Shown in pieces: positions 1 to 10,342 of a stretch of 64,000 nt of DNA (its first letter is position 1; each line of letters opens with the position of its first letter). The translations under genes were made by a program, and so were the position numbers. A model generated the notes under the pieces. It was given only the letters and a program-made list of their open reading frames with translations. It ran no database searches and had not been told where the DNA came from. Source of the stretch: Ziziphus jujuba (taxonomy: Eukaryota > Streptophyta > Magnoliopsida > Rosales > Rhamnaceae); NCBI RefSeq assembly GCF_031755915.1, contig NC_083389.1, forward strand, positions 27,349,501 to 27,413,500, written 5' to 3'.

Positions 1-16
1 GCGAAAATATAAAAGT

Positions 17-47
<31 letters not shown>

Positions 48-1260
48 TATAATTTTTTGCTTGTATAATATTTAATATCAAATCATATTCTTATAAAATA
101 ATTACAAAATATATAAAAATAATAATTATGGTAAAAAATAAAATGATTAAAGAAATACATAATATATATTATTAAAATGATTTACAAAATTAAAATAATA
201 CTTTAACAATGTTGTTAATATTTTTAAAAAATATTATTCATTGTAATAAGAAGTTCTCAAAGTGTTAATTATCAAAAGAATTTGAAAGAAATGAACTATA
301 TTATAAGAATTGATTTTTCCATCAAATTGAATCGTTAAGTTACTATTTAAAGAGCTCAAGTTTAATAACAAAAAAGAGCTCTACGTAATTTTATCCAGCA
401 AAAATGTTATTCATCATCATTCACTGTCTGTAGTTATCTTGATTCTATAAATATTGTAAGGATGCAATTAGCCAAGTTTACAAATATCATACTTTTTTAT
501 TTTCTTCTATCCAAATTTGAATCTATGCTAAGTCGACAGAGCTATTAATTATAAAAAAAAAAAAATTCTATAAATATTGTGGTTATTTCTTCTCCATAAT
601 AAAAATTTATTTTTTAAAAAAGTTAAAAAGATTTTGTCTTATTTTTATAAAGAATTTGTCAATTATGCAAGCTTGGTTCCAATTCCATGATGAAGTCTAA
701 AAGAGAAGATCAAGAAGGCAGATGTATTGGTCACTAAAATACATGCGCAGCACCATAGTTTGTTCTTGGCATGAGAAAATTGAAGCTCCCCGTTTCGCGA
801 TCCGTCATTTAAGTATTTGACTAGGGAAGTCTAATATCACCTTCCAAACCCAAGACCTATTTCTCTGTCCCTCCCTTTAGATGACACGTGCCCCAACAAC
901 GTCTTTTCACTTATTCAACACAGAGCACAAATTCTACATCCTACCTAAATACAGACAGGAAACAGACAGATAGACCCCAAAGCAATTTAAAGGACGCGTG
1001 TCCTTGTTTGATTGAATGTTACACAAACGAGACGGACACCTACGGTAACTGAATCATAATCTTTCACCACTCAAACTCCTCGGTTTGGAATTTGAAATCG
1101 AGCCCTCTCCAAAGAGACGTTATAACCTTTTTAACCTTTTCCCACAAACAATAACTATTTTTCAAAAAAAATTAAAATTTTATTTTATTTTTTTTCAAAA
1201 AAAATAAAAAATAAATAAGTCTTGCTCGTTGTTTCTCAATTTAATGCTTGAACTAAATAG
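1..1260. other. AT-rich intergenic DNA and distal promoter of the TRM gene
   Basis: I see no gene here. The left end has an (AT)n run at about 31-52 and the first 650 bases are very AT-rich. From about 780 the composition becomes more balanced. A palindromic G-box core CACGTG lies at 885-890 and a related ACGCGTGTCC stretch near 993. Both could be promoter elements of the gene that follows, but this rests on short motifs only. Confidence 0.5.
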
Positions 1261-2610
1261 AGCCTCACACTCTTTTCATTCACTGTGCTCTCTCTCTCTC
1301 TCGCTCTCTCTCTCTGACTCTGACCCCAAACATTAATTTCAAATAAAGATTTGTCATATTTTCATTGTTACTTAAAATCCTCTGCAAAATCTTAATTGTT
1401 TGTGGCAGATAACCCTAATCCATTAACAGTTTTTCTGGTGTAGTTCAAGGAAGGAGACGATCCGGAGGCTTAGCTGGTGTTGCCCAGTGTTTTCATGTAA
1501 GATTTTGATTTTTTTTTCTTTCTCAGATTTGGTTTTTGTTTTTATTTATGATTCGTGTTTAATTTGTTGAATCAAGCTTTTGCTTTCTCTTTTTGGGGTA
1601 AAAAATAAAACTTTGTTTTAATTTTTTTAATTTTAATTTTATTTTTTTTTGGGGGGAAGTGGGGGGTGGGGTGGGGTTTCTTTTATTTGGGCGCTGATTG
1701 GTTGCTGAGAAAATGTGGGAAAATTGTATGGGTTTAGCGTTCGTGAATGTTGTTGTAGCGAAGATATAGATTGTTGGACTGCTAGTTCAGCCTCATTGGT
1801 CCAATTTAGTTAGAGCTTTCGGGGACCTATATATTGACTGGAATGGATTTCGATTTGAATTGGTTGCATAAAGCATTCAAAAGTTTTGTTTTTTCGCAGC
1901 ATTATGTGGAAGGTTTATGCTTAACCTCATGCTTGAATTTTTCAAATAATTAGATTTTGGAACTTGTTTGAACTGAATGGGTAATGCAATTTGTTAAGTC
2001 CTTTCTTTTAAATTTTATTTATAATGTCAGGTGCTTGAATTTGAATTTATCAAATCGGGTATGTTTAGAGATATGGGAGGGTTATTAGTAATCTAGATCA
2101 TGGTATTATGGAGCCTTAACGTTGTTGGTGCCAATAACAGGGTGGTGATTTCTGGTCACAAGTTACTGCTTTGGTAGTCGTACTCGTAGATAAAATTGAA
2201 CTGGTTTAACTAGTCATGAAACTTGAGGTAGTTTAATCAGATCAATATCAACTCCAATTTCCATCATAGTCTTCCCTAATTAGAGGGGTGGTAAATCTTC
2301 ATCATGTAACAAATATTAGTAGTTTGTGGATTATAACTAATATATATAATTTCTTATGATGCCTTACTTGAAAAGGACACGACCAACTCAGAGAATGATT
2401 ATGCATATTAGTGGTCGCTACTATGTAGGACTTCAAATGTATCCATCACAGTTTTACAGAGATGGCTAGAGGTATGATAGTACCATAAAGATTTATAATT
2501 TTATTTCTTTCTTTTTGATCAAGTTGCAGACAATCTTCATCCCTGAATAGAATGCATCTTCCTTGTCACATTCTACCCTGCTAAGTGTTAAAGTTCTTGC
2601 TTCTAGAAAT
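1261..2610 (+). other. Probable 5' leader with a leader intron for the TRM-like gene
   Basis: A CT-rich tract at about 1288-1315, typical of plant 5' leaders, precedes the coding start. A likely leader intron runs from about 1497 (CAT|GTAAGATTTTG) to about 2529 (GATCAAGTTGCAG|ACAATC), with T-rich intron sequence between. An in-frame ATG at 2563 lies upstream of the chosen start at 2611. The transcription start is not directly visible, so the limits are approximate. Confidence 0.45.
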
Positions 2611-5600
2611 ATGGGGGTTGAGAAAGAAGGTTCTAAAAATGGAGCAGGTTATGTTGGGGGTTTCTTTCATCTCTTTGACTGGAAAGCAAAATCGAGGAAA
2701 AAATTATTCTCAAGCAAGTCAGACTTACTAGGTACATTTAGAAATCAAATAGTGTTTGTTTTAGGTTTATGTTTCAGTATTCTATATGCTGTTGGTCTTT
2801 TCATGATGGTTTTGTATTTTAATTTTTCCTTCTTTTTTATTTGGTAGAGCATTCTAAACAGGGAAAGAGATATGACAGCAACTTGCCAACTACGCGGCTA
2901 CATCTGGTCAGAATTTGGTGGTCATTTTATTTATTGTTTATTATATTACTCAATTAGATTAACTTGACAATTTCTGATTATTGTTTCTGCAGATGGATGA
3001 GGATGAAACTGGAGCAGGATCGAGTATCAAAGGAAGCACTGAGCATAGTTGTGCTTCGTCAGTTACAGATGAAGAAGGATGTGGCACTCGGGCCCCTAGT
3101 GTAGTGGCAAGGCTTATGGGATTAGACACGTTACCCCCTTCCAATTTTCAGGAGCCGTACTCAACCCCATTTTTTGATACTCAATCTCTTCGAGATGCTC
3201 ACTACCACAGGAAGAACTTTGATTATTATCATGATCATCAGGTTATGTATTCTGGAAACATGCTTAATAAGATGGATGGGCAAAATTCCATGAACTTTGT
3301 TGAGTCAAAGCCTCAAAAGACAATAAGCAGGCCAATTGAGAAGTTTCAAACTGAAACTTTGCCTCCTAAATCAGCGAAGTCAATTCCAATAACACACCAT
3401 AAACTTTTGTCTCCTATCAAGAATCCTGGTTTTATTCCAACTAAGAATGCTGCTCACATAATGGAAGCTGCCGCAAAGATTATTGAGCCTGGCCCCCAAG
3501 CTACTGCCAAGGGAAAAATGCCTCTGGTAGGATCTTCTTCAGCCCCCCTGAAGGTTCACGCTCTGAAAGAGAAGGCGGAGGCTACGCAAAAAGTGTCTGT
3601 TGGTTCTTCAGTAGCACTTAAAGTTCGAGACTTAAAAGAGAAAGTGGAAAATGCTCATAGAACGTCCAAACCTTCTGAAACTTCTCGTAGGCCAGTAGAG
3701 TCTAATGCTGCCAGGTATCTCAAGGGACAGTCTTTGAACAAAAGTTGGAATGGATCTATGGAAACTCCATTTAGGACTTTTCCTAATAAAGAAGAAGGTT
3801 CTTCTGGCTTAAAGAACAAAGGAAGGTCCATTTCACTTGCTATCCAAGCAAAGGTCAATGTTCAAAGAAGAGAAGGTCTAAATCCAAGTATTAGTAGAAG
3901 TGATGTGGGCCAGAGAGAACAGGGTGAGGTTAAGTCAAGCCAGCCCTTTAGGAGGCAACCAAATGTTCAAAAGAATTTGCATAAGAAATCATCTTCTCAA
4001 AATGCATCTGGTGTTCTTCGACAAAACAATCAGAAACAGAATTGCCTAATTGATAAAGACAAACTAACTTCAAAGCCCTTGGTTTCAAACCCACAGGGAA
4101 GGAAACTAATGTCTGGGGATTCTTCTGTTGGACGTCACAAAACCTCAAACAGAAGTAATGTGAGCTCCAGAACTGGATCCAGGAAGTCAGGCTTAGAGAC
4201 AACTGATAGTGAAAGTAGCACTAGGACTCTTCCCAGAAAAAAAAGATCAATAAATGGAGATTTTCACTTTAATAGAAGTCGGGGTGATGATAGTACCTTG
4301 AATGACAAAAATCAGAAGCCAGCAAAATCTAATCCAGTTATTGACAATCCCTATAGTTGGGCCGATGAAAATCGAAAGAAAGGCATTGATGTTGTTTCCT
4401 TTACATTCACGGCCCCACTTGCAAGACCACTACCTAGTTCTGAGATTTCTAGTCAGGTTACACAGAGAAAGTCTAGTCTTTCTGTGGATCACCGAGGTAA
4501 AAGAGTGTTGCTCGATTCAGATGGTATGAAGTTATCATCACTGGGGTACAATGTGATTGGAGGTGATGCTTTGAGTATGCTTTTGGAAGAAAAGTTAAGG
4601 GAATTAACTTATGGGCTTGAGTCATCTAGTCATGAAACTGCCAAAGTAGGGCCAGCTTCAGGTTTGGCATCACATTTAGAAAATATGATACCTACTCTTG
4701 ATGTTGGTGCTACTCCAAGGATAAATGAGCAGAGAGACCAGCATGTAGTGGTCAAAGACAAGTCAGGAGGCTATAACTTTGACTTTTCCTCTACTGATCA
4801 TGCTGCATTCAGATTCAAACAAAAGTTTCAGGTATATGCCTCTAGTTTTATTAATTCTCTGAAATTCCTATCGAATATTCTTTACATGTATATACATATA
4901 TATTAATTTAAATTGAAGAATTATAGGTGTGCTAGACAACTTCACCAAGCTGCATCCTCTAATGTCAGTTTGTGAAAATCTCCTATGACGCTTAATTGTG
5001 TAGCACAAACAACTAGTCTGCTAGTTTGTCAGTCCCCTTTGTGGAAATTAGCTGCCTCATTTCGTAAAGTATCTACTACGTTACTTCATAGTTCATACCA
5101 TGCATATCTGTTTTCTGTTTGTGAATATTTGAGAATAGGATGAGCATTTTACTATTAAGAATATGCTTTTCTGTTCCTGTGCCAGATAACTGTTCCATAG
5201 CAATCTTTTATTACAATGACAACCTAGTTAAGAGGTTCACTAGTAACTTTGAGTTATGGCATTCAATAGTGATTGAACTACTGCTAAGCAGAGCTTTTTA
5301 TGCCGATGTTGTATTGCAAACAGTGTTTAAACAGGATTCAAACATGATAAATAAACTGGATTTAAACTCATATTGTTGCAATAGCAATCAACTTTTTATT
5401 ACTACAACAACCAAGTTAAGAGGTTCATTAATAACTTCGAGTTATGCCATTCAACAGTTATTGCACTAGTGCTTAGCAGAGTTTTTTATACTAATGTTGT
5501 ATTGGAAACAGTTTTTTACATATTTTTTTTCACCTTGTGCCAATCTTGAGTGAAGTGGGTTGGTTTTTTCATAACGGTTGCTTGGTATATGCTTTATTTT

Positions 5601-6613
5601 GATCGGTTTCGTGCAAAAAGCACTCTATGCGTCTCTTGCTTAATATTCTTATAATGGCAATGTTGTATATCACTAATTGCACCTGACACAGCTACAACAT
5701 TTTCAGGGAGTTGACAAGTTAGATGAATATAGCAACGGTCATTTTGAAGCTGTGAAATTGGATAGTTGCCGACATCCTAGTCCAGTTTCTATTTTGGAAC
5801 CTTCTCTTTCAAATGAAAGTTATGATTCTTCAGTAAGCACAGACAGTAACAGCACTGAAGGTACAACCAACAGTTAATTATAATTCAGACTGTTTTTACT
5901 TTTATGAAACTGGTCTTTTGGAATTGCTGAAGTGCTTTAACTTATATTCAGGAAGCAAGTTGTGCTCATCTGTTCAAGCTCAAGATGTTCATGGTTTGAG
6001 TTTTCCAAAGAAGTTACTCTCAGTAGAAGCTGATACCGAGCTGTCAGATTCAGCTTCTTCGACATCTTTTGGTTTTATTGCAAGGAAGCATGCATCCATG
6101 ATCAGTGTGCCTGATCCTGTGAGATCAATTGAGTGGGAACTAGCTTATGTGAAGGAGATATTATGCAATGTGGAATTGATGTTTAAAGACTTTTCCTTGG
6201 GTCGTGTTCGTGATGTTATAAATCCTCATCTCTTCAACTTGTTGGAGAGTAGAAAAGGAGAAAGTGATTGTGGCGAGTCTAGGCTGAGACGGAAGGTGTT
6301 ATTTGACTGTGTGAGAGAATGCTTGGACTTGAGATGCAGGCGTTACGTAGGTGGGGGATTCAGGATGTGGGTGAAAGGGGTAGCAATGGTGGGAAGAAAA
6401 GAGTGGTTAGCTGAAGAAGTGTATAAAGAAATCTCAGGTTGGAAAGGCATGGGAGATGCAATGGTGGATGAGCTTGTGGACAAGGACATGAGTAGCCAAT
6501 TTGGAAGGTGGCTGGACTTTGAAGAGGATGAATTTGTACTGGGGGTAGAGGTTGAGGCTCAAATATTTAATTCACTGATTGATGAAATTGTGGCTGATGC
6601 AATTCAATTTTAA
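2611..6613 (+). CDS. TRM-type protein (VARLMGL motif plus DUF4378)
   Basis: Plant TON1-recruiting-motif (TRM/LONGIFOLIA-type) protein; members of this family bind microtubule-organising complexes and influence cell shape. Five coding exons: 2611-2731, 2848-2906, 2993-4831, 5707-5860 and 5952-6613, total 2835 nt (944 aa). The start MGVEKEG was chosen because this N-terminus followed by GGFFHLFDW is typical of the family. Residues about 98-105 read VARLMGLD, the conserved short motif (DUF3741 region). The middle is long, Ser/Lys-rich and looks disordered. The last ~165 residues (from DPVRSIEWELAYVKEIL) form DUF4378, including RRKVLFDCVRECLD and the acidic end before VADAIQF. Exon 3 could alternatively read through its donor at 4832 to a stop at 4906, giving a truncated protein, or the exon 4 acceptor could be 12 bases earlier. 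I cannot say which numbered TRM it is. Confidence 0.9.
5197..5516 (+). repeat. Local tandem duplication in TRM intron (about 187 bp period)
   Basis: Within the intron 4832-5706 two diverged copies lie in tandem, about 5197-5330 and 5382-5516. Shared landmarks include AAGAGGTTCA, GAGTTATG.CATTCAA and ATGTTGTATTG. The copies differ by scattered substitutions, so the duplication is not recent. No coding meaning is evident. Confidence 0.7.
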
Positions 6614-7455
6614 TGCTTGAGGCATGGTCATTCTTACCCCCCAGTTTATGTAATTACCCTCATTTATGTCTCTCTTGGGGGTTCTTGTAATTGTTGCATT
6701 CTTGATATTGTAATTCTGAGTTATCAATGTGATTGGAAAATGCTGCTTTTATTTTCTCTCTTGAGTGGCAAGTCAATAATTAATATTTTTCCTTCATAGT
6801 AGCTTTTCGCTAGTCTCTTAATTTTGCCTTCATACTGCTATTGAAGATTTTTCATAAGATAATATAATTATGATTTAAGCCATCTTGACTTGATTTTCAG
6901 GCCAGGTCATGGGTTCAAACCAGGAAATGGCCATTCTTCCTCTAATAGCCAAGCATGAGAGATCCGGCATTAATCTCTAACGAACTTATCACTAAAGTCA
7001 TTTTCTTTCATATTCTGGAGTTCCAAAGAAAGTGAGGGTTTAATTATGTGCATATTTAGCCTCACATTTGACTCCCTTCCGCCCCCACCCACGCAAACAC
7101 AAGAAATGGTTTAACCATGGGATACCGTGTCTAATGGTTCTTATGGACCATACATCGAAGACAAATTGTTCCAATCCATCGGCTAACGGGTAGGTGAAGA
7201 GGGAAATTACAAAACTGACATTGCCATTAGTTACAAAATTACAAAAGGGACTTTTAAGGACATATTAAAGCTTGATAAAAAAACAAAGCTAGAAAGGATT
7301 TTTTTTTTAATAAAAAAAAAACAACTAATTATTTATACAAAGAAAACTCATCATTGCAGAGACATACTGGAGATTTCGACGTCTGGGACTCTTTAGTCAA
7401 CATGAGAAGTGCTAAGAACAAACCATCTTTGATTTATGGGTCAATAGTAATACAT
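6614..7455. other. Tail-to-tail spacer between TRM and MYB genes
   Basis: The TRM gene ends at 6613 on the plus strand and the MYB gene ends at 7456 on the minus strand, so the spacer holds both 3' UTRs. I see no further gene. A B-box-like GGTTCAAACC near 6913 has no matching A box at the right distance. Confidence 0.6.
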
Positions 7456-9754
7456 TCAGTATATGCTACTGCCACTTTCCCACAAAGAAGACAATCTTTC
7501 CCCTTCATCTGAAAATTCCCATTCATTATTATGGACTTGATTATTAGTATTACTACTACTATTATTATTATTATTATTATTATTATAATTACTAGCACCA
7601 CTCCATGCCCAACTAAGCCATTCATCACCAAACCCTATTGCTTCTGCAGAGCAAGTCTGCCAATCCACATTCTCTGCATATGATCTCAATACACTAGCAT
7701 TATCATTGTTCTCCCTAATTGCTTGATATCCACTAATCTGAGCCATTTCCTCTTTACCCATGACCACCAGTCCATTATTTCCTCTTCCTTCACTTAGACT
7801 ATTAATCTTGGCACCCCCATTTTCTCTCTGCTCCTTAAGGGTTATATTCCCACTTGAATTTACAGCCCTACCTTCAAGAACATAATTAAGGTGCATTATT
7901 TCTCTATCTAGCCATTCATCTGGTCCCAAAACCTCCTTTTCTCCATTTCTGTTTCCACGTAAAACACTTCCAGGACTAGTTGTTTTTCCTTTACCTGCAG
8001 GGTTTAGATTTATAAACTCTCCCTTATTAATATTACTGCCTATTATTCTAGAGTTACTGCTATCTAAACAGTAACTTGCAGGCACACCAATTAGGTTTCT
8101 AACACCCTCGTTTTGTTTGATCCCCCAAGGCTCAAAACCCATTAAATGGCTCTGTTGGTGATCAACCACAACTGCTTGTCCTGGTGTGGAACTAGGAAGA
8201 GTTGATGAGGTGGTTTCTGTAGTAGATGGTTGAAGAACCCCATTTCTTGTTATGCCGGTACTTTCAGGCATTAATCCTGCTTTAGTAAGTGGGATTGAAT
8301 TTTTGATGTTGTTTTTCATGGCTGATCTGCTTGTTCTTCCTCTGCCACCTCTACGCTTCGATGCAGCTATCTTGGCCACATTCATGATGGTGGTGGACAA
8401 AGGTTCATTTCCAAGCTTGGTGAAGCTGTAGATTTTCCTACTCAGATGAGAGTTCCAGTAGTTCTTTATTTCATTATCTGTTCGCCCCGGTAAATGCCCA
8501 GCTATCAATGACCACCTACAAGAGAAACATAAAATTTTTTTCAACGTATATCACTAATTATTGCAGGCTTACAATAATGCATTAATTGGAGTAACTAGTT
8601 TTCTTATATAATAAGCTTTAACTTTTAAGCACAGATTTAATTGATGCGTCATGATAAACAATTTAATAAGACAGACAAGGATCCTTGTACGGTGAAGATT
8701 CATCAGTTGGTTCTAAGGCTGACCAAAACCTTCTAGGGGATTTTTGTCTCTTTTTTAGTGTTTTTATTTTTATCTGACCAGTAATAGGAGTTACTTCATC
8801 TTTAAAAATATATATACATATATATATTTTTTTACTTTATTTCTTTTATTTCTTTGTTATATTTTTAAATCAAGTGACCTCATATCATTAGTAGAGGGAC
8901 GAAGACAGGAAACATGTAGCTAAAAGTCCAGATCAAACGAAACCCAATAAAATAGGAAATGTATAAGTGGTTTCCCTGCCCCACAAGCCAAAGGCAACAT
9001 AGTTCAATAATTTCCATTTCTACCACGAAAAATGCACCCCTAGTGATAGCACGCCAAGTATTATGTGAAGTGCCAGAACCATGGACATGAGGCTTTTCTC
9101 CTCTTTTGCTTGTGGTCCTACTAAGCTTTCAAGTACTGAAAAAATCAATAGCAGGGTGATTTTTGCGAACCTTAAATTGGGGCATTTCAACCTTTGCAAA
9201 TTGATATTATATATATATATATATAATTGAATGATAGATATTACGTTTCATGTGTATAAAAATAAATAAATAAATAAATAAAAGAATCTAGGAAAGCGAT
9301 GTTAGAGTTATTATTTTTCATACTTCTTATGCAACTTGTGTGTATTTATAAGTAGATGCAAAAATATTACCAGATATATAGTACATGGTTCTTATGGGTT
9401 ATCAACTATCACATTTTCGATCCAAATTGTACTTGGTTCATCGTGTATATATCATAGAGTCTCATTTCCCATCTCCTGGATGATGCAACTTTCCTACTCT
9501 TCTAGAGTTCTAAGGAGGAAGATTAGGAAAAAATAAAATAAAAATAAAGAAAAGAGACTGCTTCTGAATGAACTAATATGGTTGTTTTTGTTTTTTGTTT
9601 TTTTGTTTTTTTTTTTTTTTTTTTTTTTAATGACAAAAACTGCATGATCATCAGGTGGTGGATTCCCACCTTCCAGAAGATGTTTTACGTATAAAAGGTT
9701 TATCTACAAACAGAAGGTGGTCAAATATATATATATATATATATATGGTTCTAG

Positions 9755-9787
<33 letters not shown>

Positions 9788-10342
9788 CACATACATACAT
9801 GCAGTATGTGTTTAAAAGAAAAAAAAAAAATGGTACCTGTTTCCTATGGCGTTGTGTAGCTTAACAATGGTTTCCTCCTCTTCTGTAGTGATATTTCCCC
9901 TCTTCAAGTCAGCCCTTAGATAATTTATCCATCTTAGTCTGCAACTCTTCCCACACCTTAGCAACCCTTTTACAAACAAACCAATATTCACACGAACATC
10001 ATCTACATATAATTTTATTCTACTGGACGTTGTCGCCCAAAGCATGCTTGGCGTCAGCGTCCTATTACTGATAATAGGATGTGGGCGTTCATGACCTTTT
10101 ACCGATAATAGGACATTGACGCTCAGCGTAATCTGAATATGAGCAAAGTAATTTAAGAAACAAAACCATCTCGTTTCAACGTATATGTTTTCGGTTTTTT
10201 AATCTGTACCTGCATTCTTGGGTAAAGATCTCCAAGAGCCTTCACCATGTTCTTGAATATACCTGGTCAAGATTTCATCTTCTTCCGCTGTCCATCTTCC
10301 TTTCTTTAGCCCAAGTTTCTCACAGCATGGTGTTCTTCCCAT
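7456..10342 (-). CDS. R2R3-MYB transcription factor, subgroup 7 (MYB12/MYB111-like)
   Basis: Nuclear DNA-binding regulator; subgroup 7 MYBs activate flavonol biosynthesis genes such as CHS and FLS. Three exons: 10210-10342, 9837-9966 and 7456-8515, total 1323 nt (440 aa). It starts [17 protein letters not shown] and has complete R2 and R3 repeats with the regular tryptophans (for example RLRWINYL and [12 protein letters not shown]). Residues about 141-155 read [15 protein letters not shown], which fits the subgroup 7 motif. The R3 repeat lacks the bHLH-contact signature, as expected for this bHLH-independent group. The C-terminus has WLSWAWSG and a run of Asn residues encoded by a trinucleotide microsatellite. 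The exon 2 acceptor (TTTGTAAAAG|GG) is weak, but the frame demands it. Intron 1 contains a fold-back sequence. MYB11, MYB12 and MYB111 cannot be told apart here. Confidence 0.92.
7540..7590 (-). repeat. In-frame trinucleotide microsatellite encoding poly-Asn/Ser
   Basis: An ATT/ACT repeat lies in exon 3 of the MYB gene. On the coding strand it reads AAT/AGT repeats, giving a run of about eight Asn followed by Ser and Asn codons. Length changes in steps of three would keep the frame. Confidence 0.8.
10051..10122. repeat. Fold-back sequence in MYB intron 1
   Basis: The arms 10051-10067 and 10106-10122 are inverted repeats matching at 15 of 17 positions (GCGTCAGCGTCCTATTA against the complement of TAATAGGACATTGACGC). 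Inside, TCCTATTA (10060-10067) also pairs perfectly with TAATAGGA (10072-10079) across a 4-nt loop, so alternative hairpins are possible. It looks like a small transposon remnant, but I found no clear target duplication. Confidence 0.6.

Noticed and set aside
2563..2610. Upstream in-frame ATG of the TRM gene as the real start
   Set aside because: The family N-terminus MGVEKEG begins at 2611, and the 16 residues before it look like leader translation.
6905..6925. B-box-like GGTTCAAACC downstream of the TRM gene as part of a SINE
   Set aside because: No A box at 30-40 bases upstream, no clear poly-A tail and no target duplication were found.
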